The position numbers and the translations under genes were made by a program. Positions 41,564-49,601 of a stretch of DNA of 64,000 nt are shown here, piece after piece (within the stretch, counting starts at the first letter, position 1; each line of letters opens with the position of its first letter). Source of the DNA: Streptomyces sp. CMB-StM0423 (GTDB lineage: Bacteria > Actinomycetota > Actinomycetes > Streptomycetales > Streptomycetaceae); assembly GCF_002847285.1 (NCBI RefSeq), contig NZ_CP025407.1:5054501-5118500 (forward strand), in the 5' to 3' direction. Under the pieces are notes generated by a model. The model made no database searches. It saw only the letters and a program-made list of their open reading frames with translations, and was not told where the DNA came from.

Positions 41564-42868
41564 ATGGCTTCACTCAGCAGGATGCGCCACAGCGTGGCGA
41601 CGGCGGCGCTCGCGGCGGCGGCGATGGTTGCGCTGACCGCCTCGCAGGCACCCGGCGACGAGCCCGACCGGGCGGCCGGCGGCGGGGCGGAGGACCGGCT
41701 CGACACCGCGCCTGTGCTGCCGCCGGGGACGCCGGGCGACGGCCAGTACCACACCGAGATCCCGCCGTTGCAGGGCATGGACCCGATCGTCAGCACGCAG
41801 CCGACGCCACCCGCGGTGATCGAGCAGCAGTCCGGCGTCCCGGCGACCGTGCTCGACGCGTACCGCAAGGCGGAGCGGCGGCTCGCGGTCAGCGACCCCG
41901 GCTGCGGGCTGCCGTGGGAACTGCTGGCCGCCATCGGCAAGGTGGAGTCCGGGCACGCCCGCGGCGGGGCCGTCGACGCGGACGGCACCACCCTCACCCC
42001 GATCCGGGGGCCGGTCCTCGACGGCAACGGCTTCGCGAACATCTCCGACACCGACGGCGGCCGCTACGACGGCGACACCGGCTACGACCGGGCGGTGGGG
42101 CCGATGCAGTTCATCCCGTCGACGTGGGCGGGGTGGGCCGCGGACGGCAACGGCGACGGGCGCTCCGACCCGAACAACGTCTACGACGCGACGCTGGCGG
42201 CGGGCCGCTACCTGTGCGCGGGCAACCGTGACCTGACGGCGGCGGCCGACCTGGACCGGGCGATCCTCAGCTACAACTACTCGCGGGACTACCTCAACAC
42301 CGTGCTGGCCTGGCTGGGCTTCTACCGCTCCGGCGTGCACGCGGTGCCGGACGGCACGGGCGTGCTGCCGGTCAGCTCCGGCGCGGGCAACCCCCGTTCC
42401 GTACCGGAGAAGGGGAGCAGGAAGACGCCGGGAGAGCCGGACGGTCCCGGCGGGATCGTGGTCGGGCCGCGGCCGAGTCCTTCGGACGGCGGTTCCGGCG
42501 GTTCCGGCGGTTCGGGGGGTTCCGGCGGTTCCGGGGGCTCGGGCGGTACGGGCGGATCAGGCGGTACGGGTGACTCCGGCGGCTCCGGCGACCCGGGCGG
42601 TACGGGCGACCCCGGCGGCGACCCGGGCGGCGGCGATCCGGGCCCCAGCCCCGGCGACCCGGGCGAGACCGGCGGCTCCGGCGACCCGGGCGGCTCCGGC
42701 GACCCGGGCGGCGACCCCGGCGGCGGCACGGGCGACCCCGGCGACCCGGATCCCGGCGACAGTTGCCCCGCCGATCCCGGCGAATCCCCCTCGCCGAGCC
42801 CCGGCGACCCGGGCGCGTCCCCCTGCCCGGACGACTCCACCTCGCCGGACCCGTCGGGCACGACCTGA
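41564..42868 (+). CDS. Lytic transglycosylase at the end of the mce operon
   Basis: A 434-residue exported protein: signal peptide, a Pro-rich segment, then a lytic transglycosylase (SLT/MltB-like) domain. The catalytic Glu is probably Glu128 in AAIGKVESGH, followed by VGPMQFIPSTWAGWA and AILSYNYSRDYLNTVLAWLGFY. Such enzymes cut the glycan backbone of peptidoglycan. The last ~140 residues are a low-complexity Gly/Ser/Asp/Pro tail (GGSGGSGG, then GDPGG repeats). ATG 41564 has GGGAGG upstream; the gap of 82 bases to the Mam gene and the shared orientation suggest it belongs to the operon. It could open the wall to let the Mce needle pass. Confidence 0.85.
   Translation: MASLSRMRHSVATAALAAAAMVALTASQAPGDEPDRAAGGGAEDRLDTAPVLPPGTPGDGQYHTEIPPLQGMDPIVSTQPTPPAVIEQQSGVPATVLDAYRKAERRLAVSDPGCGLPWELLAAIGKVESGHARGGAVDADGTTLTPIRGPVLDGNGFANISDTDGGRYDGDTGYDRAVGPMQFIPSTWAGWAADGNGDGRSDPNNVYDATLAAGRYLCAGNRDLTAAADLDRAILSYNYSRDYLNTVLAWLGFYRSGVHAVPDGTGVLPVSSGAGNPRSVPEKGSRKTPGEPDGPGGIVVGPRPSPSDGGSGGSGGSGGSGGSGGSGGTGGSGGTGDSGGSGDPGGTGDPGGDPGGGDPGPSPGDPGETGGSGDPGGSGDPGGDPGGGTGDPGDPDPGDSCPADPGESPSPSPGDPGASPCPDDSTSPDPSGTT
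42480..42868 (+). repeat. GGS/GDP-repeat coding tract
   Basis: Tandem 9-12 base units (GGTTCCGGC, GACCCGGGCGGC) encoding GGS, GGT, GDPGG and SPGDPG runs in the tail of the lytic transglycosylase; likely length-variable between strains. Confidence 0.75.
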
Positions 42869-42883
42869 CGAGTCGCGGGCACA

Positions 42884-42923
42884 CGATCGCCCGGTCCGCG
42901 CCGAGGCGCCGACCGGGCGATCG
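42884..42923 (+). terminator. Terminator of the mce operon
   Basis: CGATCGCCCGGTC and its exact complement flank a 14-base loop, shortly after the last gene of the operon. Confidence 0.75.
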
Positions 42924-42976
42924 ACCGCGGCCCCGCTGCCCGCGCAGCCGGGCCGCAGGGTACGTACGGCGTCCGC

Positions 42977-43405
42977 TCAGACCAGCGTGGCGTTGAGCGT
43001 GATGTTCTCGACGCCCGCCAGCGCCTTGCTCACCGGGCAGTTCTTCTTGGCGTCCTCGGCGGCGGCCTGGAACTCCTCCTCGGACAGCCCCGGCACGGTC
43101 GCGCGCACCGTCAGCACGATGCCGGTGATGCCCTCGCCGGGCTGGAACGTCACGTCGGCGCTGGTGTCCAGGGACTCCACGGTGTGGCCCTTGCCGGCCA
43201 GGCCGTGCGAGAAGGCCATGGAGTAGCACGCCGAGTGGGCCGCCGCGATCAGCTCCTCGGGGCTGGTCTTGCCGCCGGGCTCGGCCGAGCGGGCCGGCCA
43301 GCTCACGTCGTACGTGCCGATCTTGGAGGACTCGAGGGCGACGGTCCCCTTGCCCTCAAGCAGGTTGCCCTCCCAGTGGGTCTTCGCGGTGCGGGTGGTT
43401 GCCAT
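42977..43405 (-). CDS. osmC: OsmC-family peroxiredoxin
   Basis: A 142-residue organic-hydroperoxide reductase. The redox Cys are Cys60 (HSACYSM) and Cys123 (KKNCPVSKAL). The N-terminus has AKTHWEGNL, and SSKIGTYDVSWPARS precedes TSPEELIAAAH. It detoxifies lipid or organic peroxides in the cytoplasm, probably with a lipoylated or thioredoxin-like donor. ATG 43405 is the start. It is divergent from a TetR gene with tandem dyads between them. Confidence 0.93.
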   Translation of the reverse strand: MATTRTAKTHWEGNLLEGKGTVALESSKIGTYDVSWPARSAEPGGKTSPEELIAAAHSACYSMAFSHGLAGKGHTVESLDTSADVTFQPGEGITGIVLTVRATVPGLSEEEFQAAAEDAKKNCPVSKALAGVENITLNATLV

Positions 43406-43535
43406 GGCGGTCAGCCTCCGAGTCTGGAGCGAAAGACGGTACGTGCCCCAAGTTATCGGTGCCGGGGCGCCCGAGGGCGTCCGGCCCTGGGCCCGACGCC
43501 CGCGTGGCGCAGATCACTTCGATGCCGGGAAATAG

Positions 43536-43552
43536 CGGGGAGTGCTTCCCCG
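43536..43552. promoter_or_regulatory. Dyad CGGGGA-N5-TCCCCG, copy 1
   Basis: A perfect 17-bp dyad, followed 39 bases on by the second copy. Both lie between the divergent osmC and TetR genes. Confidence 0.6.
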
Positions 43553-43574
43553 TTTAGCAGGTGTCCGAAGAAAG

Positions 43575-43591
43575 CGGGGAGTGATTCCCCG
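43575..43591. promoter_or_regulatory. Dyad CGGGGA-N5-TCCCCG, copy 2
   Basis: The same perfect dyad, 22 bases before the TetR start codon. The surrounding AGCGGGGAGTG is conserved in both, so the pair is likely the operator of the TetR protein. Confidence 0.6.
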
Positions 43592-43612
43592 GAAGCCACC
43601 AGGGAGGCAACC

Positions 43613-44275
43613 ATGGGCACGGGCAAGAGCGCCACGCTCCCCGAGCAGCGGCAGCCGCGCATGCGGGCCGACGCCTCCCGCAACCGTGAACGGATCATCG
43701 AGGCCGCCCGGGAGGCGTTCGTGGAGTGGGGACCCGACGTCCCGCTCGACGAGATCGCCCGCCGCGCCGGCGTCGGCAACGCGACGGTCTACCGGCACTT
43801 CGCCGACCGCCGCGAGCTGATCCTCCAGGTGACCCTGGAATCCATGCGCCGCATCGCCGGCCTGGCGGAGGCCGCGCTCGCCGAGGACGGCGACGCGTTC
43901 GATGCGCTGCGGGGCTTCGTGCACCGGGGCGCCGACGAGCGGATCGGGTCGCTGTGTCCCCTGCTCGCCGACGGCTTCGACCACGCGGCGCCCGAGGTGA
44001 TCGGCATGCGCGAGCGGCTCGACACCGCGCTGGAGGACCTGATGGCGCGGGCCCGCGCCGAGGGCACGCTCCGGTCGGACGTGGGCGTCGGCGACCTGAT
44101 GGTCGCGCTCGCCCAGCTCACCCGGCCGCTGCCCGGCCTGGAGTGCGGTGTGGGGTTCGACACGTACATGCACCGTCATCTGGAGCTGTTCCTTGACGGG
44201 CTGATGAATCCGGCCAGGTCAACGCTGTCCGGCAGCGCCGCCACGTTCGAGGCTTTGCGGCAGAAGGGCACGTAA
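43613..44275 (+). CDS. TetR-family regulator, probably of the MFS gene
   Basis: A 220-residue TetR protein: HTH at about residues 45-65 (VPLDEIARRAGVGNATVYRHF), ligand domain with GSLCPLLADGF. ATG 43613 has GGGAGG upstream. It is followed on the same strand by an EmrB/QacA-type exporter gene (134 bases on) and preceded by tandem dyads. It probably senses an exported toxic compound. Confidence 0.88.
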   Translation: MGTGKSATLPEQRQPRMRADASRNRERIIEAAREAFVEWGPDVPLDEIARRAGVGNATVYRHFADRRELILQVTLESMRRIAGLAEAALAEDGDAFDALRGFVHRGADERIGSLCPLLADGFDHAAPEVIGMRERLDTALEDLMARARAEGTLRSDVGVGDLMVALAQLTRPLPGLECGVGFDTYMHRHLELFLDGLMNPARSTLSGSAATFEALRQKGT

Positions 44276-44409
44276 ATGAGGTGATCCGCGAGCGGTGAGT
44301 CTGTTCTGATCATCGAGACTCTCTGTTTCCGAGCCCTGTGCGGTGATGAGCACCGGTTCGTTCTGATTCGTACCAAGATCAACCCTGAACTCGAATGGTG
44401 GGTACCCCC

Positions 44410-45930
44410 ATGCCAGAAACGGCATTGCAGCCTGATCCGAGGCGCTGGAAAGCCCTCGCGTTCATCGCTGTGGCTCAGTTGATGGTCGTCCTCGACGCGA
44501 CCATCGTGAACATTGCGCTTCCCTCCGCCCAGGAGGACCTCGGCATCTCCGATGCCAACCGCCAGTGGGTCATCACGGCCTACGCGCTCGCCTTCGGTGG
44601 TCTGCTGCTCTTCGGCGGCCGCATCGCCGACCTCTGGGGCCGCAAGCGCACCTTCATCACCGGCCTCGTCGGCTTCGCGGTCGCCTCCGCGCTCGGCGGC
44701 GCCGCGACCGGTCAGGCCATGATGTTCGGCGCCCGCGCCCTCCAGGGCGTCTTCGGCGCGCTGCTCGCGCCCGCCGCCCTGTCGCTGCTCGCGGTCCTCT
44801 TCACCGACGGCAAGGAGCGCGCCAAGGCGTTCGGCATCTACGGCGCCATCGCCGGTGGTGGCGGTGCCGTCGGCCTGATCCTCGGCGGCGTGCTGACGGA
44901 CTACCTCGACTGGCGCTGGACATTCTTCGTGAACATCCCGTTCGCCGTCGTCGCGGTCCTCGGCGCCATGGCCGTCATCCACGACCCGAAGGGCAGCCGG
45001 AACCGCTCCTCGCTCGACATCCCGGGCGTGCTGCTGGCGACCACCGGTCTGGTGGCGCTGGTGTACGGCTTCACCCGGGCCGAGTCGTCCGGCTGGACCG
45101 ACACCCTGACGCTGGTCATGTTCGTCGCGTCCGTGGTGCTGCTTGCCGCGTTCGTGGCGCTGGAGGCCAGGGTCAAGAACCCGCTGCTGCCGCTGCGCGT
45201 CCTGCTCGACCGCAACCGCGGCGGCGTCTACCTTTCGCTCGGCCTCGCGGTCATCGCGATGTTCGGCGTCTTCCTGTTCCTCACCTACTACCTGCAGGTC
45301 GTGAAGGGCTACAGCCCGGTCAAGACCGGCCTGGCGTTCCTCCCCATGATCGTGGGCATGATCATCGGCTCGACGCAGATCGGCGCCCGGCTGATGACCC
45401 GCGTGCAGCCGCGGCTGCTGCTGGTGCCGGGCTTCCTCGTCGGCGCCCTCGGCATGCTGCTGCTGGCCCAGATAGAGCCCGGCAGCTCGTACGCCGCGAT
45501 CGTCCTGCCCGGCCTCGTGCTGCTGGGCCTGGGACTGGGCACGGCGTTCATGCCGGCCATGTCCCTGGCTACCTTCGGGGTCGAGCCGCGTGACTCGGGC
45601 ATCGCCTCGGCGATGGTCAACACCTCGCAGCAGGTCGGCGGCGCCATCGGCACCGCGCTGCTGAACACGATCGCCGCCAGTGCCACGACCGACTGGATCT
45701 CCTCGCACGCCTCGGAGGCCCGCAGCCTGGGCCGCCAGGGCTTCGAGAACTCCGCGGCCGTGCACGGCTACTCGACGGCGATCTGGTGGGCCGTCGGCAT
45801 CCTGGTGGTCTCGGCCGCCATCGCGTACGCCCTGGTCAACGCCCGGGCGCAGGCGGGGCACGAGGTCTCCGGCGACGGCAAGGACGCCGGTACGCCGGAC
45901 GAGGTGCAGGCGCCGGTGATGGTCCACTGA
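44410..45930 (+). CDS. EmrB/QacA-type (DHA2) MFS drug transporter
   Basis: A 506-residue 14-TM H+-antiporter family protein: motif D1 region LDATIVNIALPSAQEDLG, motif A GGRIADLWGRKR, and motif C-like GGVLTDYLDWRW. It exports hydrophobic or cationic compounds. Start at ATG 44410 (GGTGGG upstream) rather than the in-frame GTG/ATG fifteen bases earlier. The tail is hydrophilic. It follows a TetR gene, the usual regulatory pair. A strong terminator follows. Confidence 0.92.
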   Translation: MPETALQPDPRRWKALAFIAVAQLMVVLDATIVNIALPSAQEDLGISDANRQWVITAYALAFGGLLLFGGRIADLWGRKRTFITGLVGFAVASALGGAATGQAMMFGARALQGVFGALLAPAALSLLAVLFTDGKERAKAFGIYGAIAGGGGAVGLILGGVLTDYLDWRWTFFVNIPFAVVAVLGAMAVIHDPKGSRNRSSLDIPGVLLATTGLVALVYGFTRAESSGWTDTLTLVMFVASVVLLAAFVALEARVKNPLLPLRVLLDRNRGGVYLSLGLAVIAMFGVFLFLTYYLQVVKGYSPVKTGLAFLPMIVGMIIGSTQIGARLMTRVQPRLLLVPGFLVGALGMLLLAQIEPGSSYAAIVLPGLVLLGLGLGTAFMPAMSLATFGVEPRDSGIASAMVNTSQQVGGAIGTALLNTIAASATTDWISSHASEARSLGRQGFENSAAVHGYSTAIWWAVGILVVSAAIAYALVNARAQAGHEVSGDGKDAGTPDEVQAPVMVH

Positions 45931-45969
45931 CCGCGCCAGTGCACTGACTCAAAGGGGAGTTCAGGGCTA

Positions 45970-46016
45970 GCGAAGGCCCCTTTCCGTTCCTCGGGGGGAC
46001 GGGAAGGGGCCTTCGC
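45970..46016. terminator. Bidirectional terminator
   Basis: GCGAAGGCCCC and its complement, extended by a partial TTTCCG/CGGGAA stem, flank a short loop between the MFS gene and the convergent dioxygenase gene. Confidence 0.8.
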
Positions 46017-46052
46017 CATGCCCGGTTCTCTTGTCCGCTGCCGCCGTCTCGC

Positions 46053-46823
46053 TCAGCCCAGTTGGAGGGAGCGCTTGGCAAGCCCCATCCAGAAGCCGTC
46101 GATGACGCTGCGCTGGGTGGGCAGGTCGTCCTCGGCGGCGCCGAGGGTGACGAACAGCGGGGCGAAGTGCTCGGTACGGGGGTGGGCCAGCCGGCCCGCG
46201 GGCGACTTCCGTACGAAGTCCAGCAGCGCGTCCACGTCCTGCGCCGCCAGCGCCTCGCGGCCCCAGGCGTCGAACTCCGCGGACCACGCGGGCGGCCCGT
46301 CGCCGGTGTGCCGCAGCGCGGCGAGGTTGTGGGTGAAGAAGCCGCTGCCGACGATCAGCACGCCCTCCGCGCGCAGCGGTGCGAGCCGGCGGCCGAGCGC
46401 CAGCAGCCGCCCGGGGTCCAGGGTCGGCATGGAGAGCTGGAGCACCGGGATGCCGGCGTCCGGGAACATCTCCACCAGCGGCACGTACGCGCCGTGGTCG
46501 AGGCCGCGGTCGGGGAAGTCCTGCACGCTCTCGCCGGGGGTGCGCAGCAGTTTGCGTACGGACTCGGCCAGTTCGGGGGCGCCGGGGGCGGGGTAGCGGA
46601 CGCGGTAGTAGTGCTCGGGGAAGCCCCAGAAATCGTAGACCAGCGGGACCGTGGTGGTGGCGCCGAGGGCGACGGGGGCCTCCTCCCAGTGCGCGGAGAC
46701 CACGAGGACGGCGCGCGGGCGGGGCAGGTCCGCGGCCCAGGCGGCCAGCTCGGCGGGCCAGACGGGGTCGTCGGCGAGCGGCGGGGCGCCGTGGGAGAGA
46801 TAGAGCGCGGGCATGGTGGGCAT
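46053..46823 (-). CDS. LigB/DODA-type extradiol dioxygenase family protein
   Basis: A protein of about 256 residues. The LigB-type class III extradiol family signature appears as LYLSHGAPP (metal-ligand His) near the start, LVVSAHWEE, FWGFPEHYYRVRYPAPG, LDHGAYVPL and GSGFFTHNL. Many actinobacterial members (DODA family) open catechol-type rings, but the substrate cannot be read. ATG 46823 is chosen; ATG 46814 is an alternative. A dyad at 46849-46864 overlaps the predicted start of transcription. Confidence 0.85.
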   Translation of the reverse strand: MPTMPALYLSHGAPPLADDPVWPAELAAWAADLPRPRAVLVVSAHWEEAPVALGATTTVPLVYDFWGFPEHYYRVRYPAPGAPELAESVRKLLRTPGESVQDFPDRGLDHGAYVPLVEMFPDAGIPVLQLSMPTLDPGRLLALGRRLAPLRAEGVLIVGSGFFTHNLAALRHTGDGPPAWSAEFDAWGREALAAQDVDALLDFVRKSPAGRLAHPRTEHFAPLFVTLGAAEDDLPTQRSVIDGFWMGLAKRSLQLG

Positions 46824-46848
46824 GGTGGGTCGCCGCCTTCCGGTCCCC

Positions 46849-46864
46849 TGAAGTTTAGACTTCA
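46849..46864. promoter_or_regulatory. Operator TGAAGT-TTAG-ACTTCA beside a -10 box
   Basis: A perfect dyad of 6-base arms. On the reverse strand TATGGT lies immediately upstream (46870-46865), so the dyad covers the likely start point of the dioxygenase mRNA. The shape suits a MarR-type repressor, which often accompanies DODA genes; none is adjacent here. Confidence 0.5.
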
Positions 46865-46904
46865 ACCATACCGGCGCTCGGCCGGATGCTCGCGTGCGCC
46901 CGGT

Positions 46905-48029
46905 TCAGAACGCCGGGTCGATGAGCGCGACGGACTGCAGCGCGGCCACGCGCGCGGTGTCGTCGCCGACGTCCAGCGCGGTGTCGACGAACTTGATCGT
47001 GTGCTCGTCCCCGTGCGCCGCCGCCCGGGTCAGCAGCTCGTCGGCGGCGGCCGCCGCGTCCCCGGCCGGCGGCGCCGGGACGCGGTCCGGCGGCAGCGGG
47101 GCGGCAGGTCCGTACGCGGCGGTGACGGCGGCGCTCGCCGCCCAGGCGGCCGCGTAGCTCGGGACCCACAGATCGCGGGGGAGCGCGGGCAGGGCGCGGA
47201 GCACGGCGTTCGGGGCGGTCGCCGCGTGCACCAGCATCACCGGCTCGCCATGGCCGTACGCCGCATAGCGGTGGACCGCGGCCCGCACCAGCCCGGCCAG
47301 CGCCTCGCGGGCCTCCTCGGGGGTACGCGCCGGGGCCAGGGCGCTCACCGCCGCCGGCCAGCCGGGCGTCGACTCCGCGGTGAGCTGCGCCAGCCGCTCG
47401 CGGATGCCGCCGGCCTGCGCGGGCACGGCGGGCACGGCGGCCAGCGCCGCGTCCGGGCCGGCGGTGCCGGCGGGGACGGGGGCGCTTGGCAGGCGGGCGT
47501 AGCGGGCGGCCCAGTAGCCCAGGGCGTGCGCCAGCTCGGTGACGCGGGGGCCGGTGGGGGCGTGGCCCGCGGCCTCGGTGTCCTGGAGAGTCCGTACGGC
47601 GTGGCCCGCGCGGATCACGGTGTGCGTCGCGGCGCCGGCCAGCCCGGGCAGCAGCCGCGGCCACCACTCCGCCAGCACCTCGCGCCATGGCCGGGCGTCC
47701 AGCTCCCGCGCGAAGTACGCCGGCCAGTCCCCGAGCCGGGCCGGGTCGCCGAGCGCCTCGCGCCAGGCGGCGGGGTCGATGGGCCGGGCCTGCGGCGGCA
47801 TGTCCTCCAGCTTGTCCCGGTAGCGGTCCAGCCAGCGGTGCACCGTCGCCGCCCGGTCGCCGTGCACCAGGGCCTCGACGGTCATCGGCCCGTGGTTCGT
47901 CAGCCAGCCCTGCCGCTCGGGGCCCGCGGCATGCAGCCGCTCCAGGGCCTCGTCGAGCACCCCGCTGTCGTCCCTGCCGTCCCGGGTGCGGCCCTTCTCC
48001 GTACGCGCGTCCTCGCGGCTCGTCTCCAT
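46905..48029 (-). CDS. Questin-oxidase-like protein (DUF4243)
   Basis: A 374-residue protein recognised as the questin oxidase/DUF4243 family (AflY, GedK in fungi), which performs Baeyer-Villiger-type ring cleavage of anthraquinones, without flavin. Supporting motifs are LTNHGPMTVEAL, RWLDRYRDKLEDMP, a WRE-LGDP region, FARELDARPW, THTVIRAGHAVR and the late HTIKFVDTALD. The C-terminal RVAALQSVALIDPAF is usual. ATG 48029 begins the protein. It runs in the same direction as the dioxygenase gene, 81 bases from it, so an aromatic-ring-opening pair is possible. Confidence 0.82.
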   Translation of the reverse strand: METSREDARTEKGRTRDGRDDSGVLDEALERLHAAGPERQGWLTNHGPMTVEALVHGDRAATVHRWLDRYRDKLEDMPPQARPIDPAAWREALGDPARLGDWPAYFARELDARPWREVLAEWWPRLLPGLAGAATHTVIRAGHAVRTLQDTEAAGHAPTGPRVTELAHALGYWAARYARLPSAPVPAGTAGPDAALAAVPAVPAQAGGIRERLAQLTAESTPGWPAAVSALAPARTPEEAREALAGLVRAAVHRYAAYGHGEPVMLVHAATAPNAVLRALPALPRDLWVPSYAAAWAASAAVTAAYGPAAPLPPDRVPAPPAGDAAAAADELLTRAAAHGDEHTIKFVDTALDVGDDTARVAALQSVALIDPAF

Positions 48030-48213
48030 GCCGGCGACGCTACGTGCGCCGCCGCCGGTCCGTAACGGCCGCGGGCCCTAGGTCCCCGTAGGTCTACGGG
48101 CCCAGGCACCCACCCGCACTTTCCGGCCGCGGGAGCAACCAGAAGGCCCCGCGCGCCGTCTTCACAGGGGGAGGGGCGGCCCAGGACGGCGCCGCCCAGG
48201 GGGGAAGGTCACG

Positions 48214-48297
48214 ATGTCGGATGTGACGGGCATCTCACGGACCAGCGGCGGCCGGCACCGGCCCGGGCCGCCGCCACCCGCCGACCGCCCGGCCTGA
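48214..48297 (+). CDS. Possible 27-residue leader peptide
   Basis: ATG 48214 lies seven bases after GGGGGAAGG and opens a short frame (MSDVTGISRTSGGRH, then Pro-rich). It is 100 bases upstream of the hrdD promoter. The ribosome site is better than chance, but the peptide is not one I recognise. Confidence 0.3.
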   Translation: MSDVTGISRTSGGRHRPGPPPPADRPA

Positions 48298-48398
48298 CCA
48301 GGCCCTCTCCGGCCCGTACGGCAACACCGTACGGCGCCCTGAGCCTGCCTTGAGGCGGGGCAGGATACTGCAAGATCACGAAAACCGGGGCACCCGAA

Positions 48399-48425
48399 GG
48401 GAATTCTGTCCTGATTCTCTTCGTT
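48399..48425 (+). promoter_or_regulatory. SigR/SigE-type promoter of hrdD
   Basis: GGGAAT (48399-48404), 18 bases, then GTT (48423-48425) fits the ECF SigR (GGAAT-N18/19-GTT) consensus known for hrdD in Streptomyces coelicolor, a thiol-oxidative stress target. Confidence 0.65.
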
Positions 48426-48494
48426 TAACGAGATGCAAGGGACACCCGGTAGGTGTCGACCACCGGTGAGGAACTCACTCGCAAGGGAGCACGC

Positions 48495-49514
48495 ATGGCA
48501 ACCCGTGCCGTCGCCCGCCGCCAGGCCGCAACCCCGGCCGGCGGGGCAAGTAGCGCTCGCGGCGCTCGCGCCACGAGCGGCGAGATCGCCGACCGCGACC
48601 TCGTCGGGATGTACCTCGACGAGATCGCACGGACGCCGCTGCTCGACGCCGCGAAGGAAGTCGAGCTCTCCCTGGACATCGAGGCCGGCGTCTACGCCGG
48701 GAAGCTGCTCGCCGGCGAGGCGAAGTCCGAGGCGCTGGACGCGCCGAGCGCGTCGGCGAACCGGGAGGAACTCGAAGCGATCGTGGCGCAGGGCGAGCGT
48801 GCCAAGGACCTCTTCATCCGCTCGAACCTCCGCCTGGTCGTCGCCGTCGCCCGCCGCTACCCGCGCAGCGGGCTGCCGCTCCTCGACCTGATCCAGGAGG
48901 GGAACGCCGGCCTGGTGCGCGCCGTCGAGAAGTTCGACTACAAGAAGGGCTTCAAGTTCTCCACGTACGCCACGTGGTGGATCCGGCAGGCCATCACCCG
49001 CTCCATCGCCGACCAGTCCCGGACGATCCGGCTCCCCGTCCACCTCGTGGAGGAACTGGGCCGTATCCGGCGCGTACAGCGCGAGTTCAACCGCGAGCAC
49101 GGCCGTGAGCCGGAGCCCGCCGAGGTGGCCGCCGAGCTGGGCTCGACGCCCGAGCGCGTGACGGACGTCCTGGACTGGGCCCGCGACCCGGTCAGCCTCA
49201 ACATGGCGGTCGACGACGAGGGCGAGACCCAGTTCGGCGACCTGCTGGAGGACACCGGCGCGGACTCGCCGGAGGACTCCGTGCTGGTGATGATGCGCCG
49301 CGAGGAACTGGAGGGCCTCATCGGCCGGCTGGAGCCCCGCACGGCGTCGATCATCAAGGCGCGCTACGGCATCGAGGACGGCCGCGAGCGCACGCTGACC
49401 GAGGTCGGCAAGCAGCACGGCCTGACCCGCGAGCGGATCCGGCAGATCGAGAAGCACGCGCTCGTCGAACTGAAGAAGCTCGCCCGCGACACCGGTTTCG
49501 AGTCCGCGGCCTGA
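48495..49514 (+). CDS. hrdD: Principal-like sigma factor HrdD
   Basis: A 339-residue group 2 sigma-70 factor nearly identical in outline to S. coelicolor HrdD from memory: MATRAVARRQ, ADRDLVGMYLDEIARTPLLD, region 2 SNLRLVVAVARRYPRSGLPL, LIQEGNAGLVRAVEKFDY, TYATWWIRQAITRSIADQSR, region 3 and region 4 ending RERIRQIEKHALVELKKLA. ATG 48495 has AAGGGAG seven bases upstream. A SigR-type promoter lies 70 bases before it, linking it to oxidative stress. Confidence 0.95.
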   Translation: MATRAVARRQAATPAGGASSARGARATSGEIADRDLVGMYLDEIARTPLLDAAKEVELSLDIEAGVYAGKLLAGEAKSEALDAPSASANREELEAIVAQGERAKDLFIRSNLRLVVAVARRYPRSGLPLLDLIQEGNAGLVRAVEKFDYKKGFKFSTYATWWIRQAITRSIADQSRTIRLPVHLVEELGRIRRVQREFNREHGREPEPAEVAAELGSTPERVTDVLDWARDPVSLNMAVDDEGETQFGDLLEDTGADSPEDSVLVMMRREELEGLIGRLEPRTASIIKARYGIEDGRERTLTEVGKQHGLTRERIRQIEKHALVELKKLARDTGFESAA

Positions 49515-49542
49515 CGGGCGGCCCGACCGCCCACCCCGAGCA

Positions 49543-49573
49543 GCCCCCGATGCCTCCCCCCGGCATCGGGGGC
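49543..49573. terminator. Bidirectional terminator
   Basis: GCCCCCGATGCC and its complement flank a 7-base C-rich loop, between hrdD and the convergent DoxX-like gene. Confidence 0.85.
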
Positions 49574-49601
49574 TTCCCCATGCCCCGGTGGGCAGGCGGT
49601 C

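Larger units (their letters stand above)
48030..48494. other. Intergenic region before hrdD
   Basis: Contains a possible 27-residue ORF (48214-48297) with a strong ribosome site, an inverted repeat CCGTACGG-5-CCGTACGG near 48315-48336, a weaker CCTGCC/GGCAGG stem near 48340-48363 and the SigR-type promoter at 48399. The rest is featureless. Confidence 0.5.
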
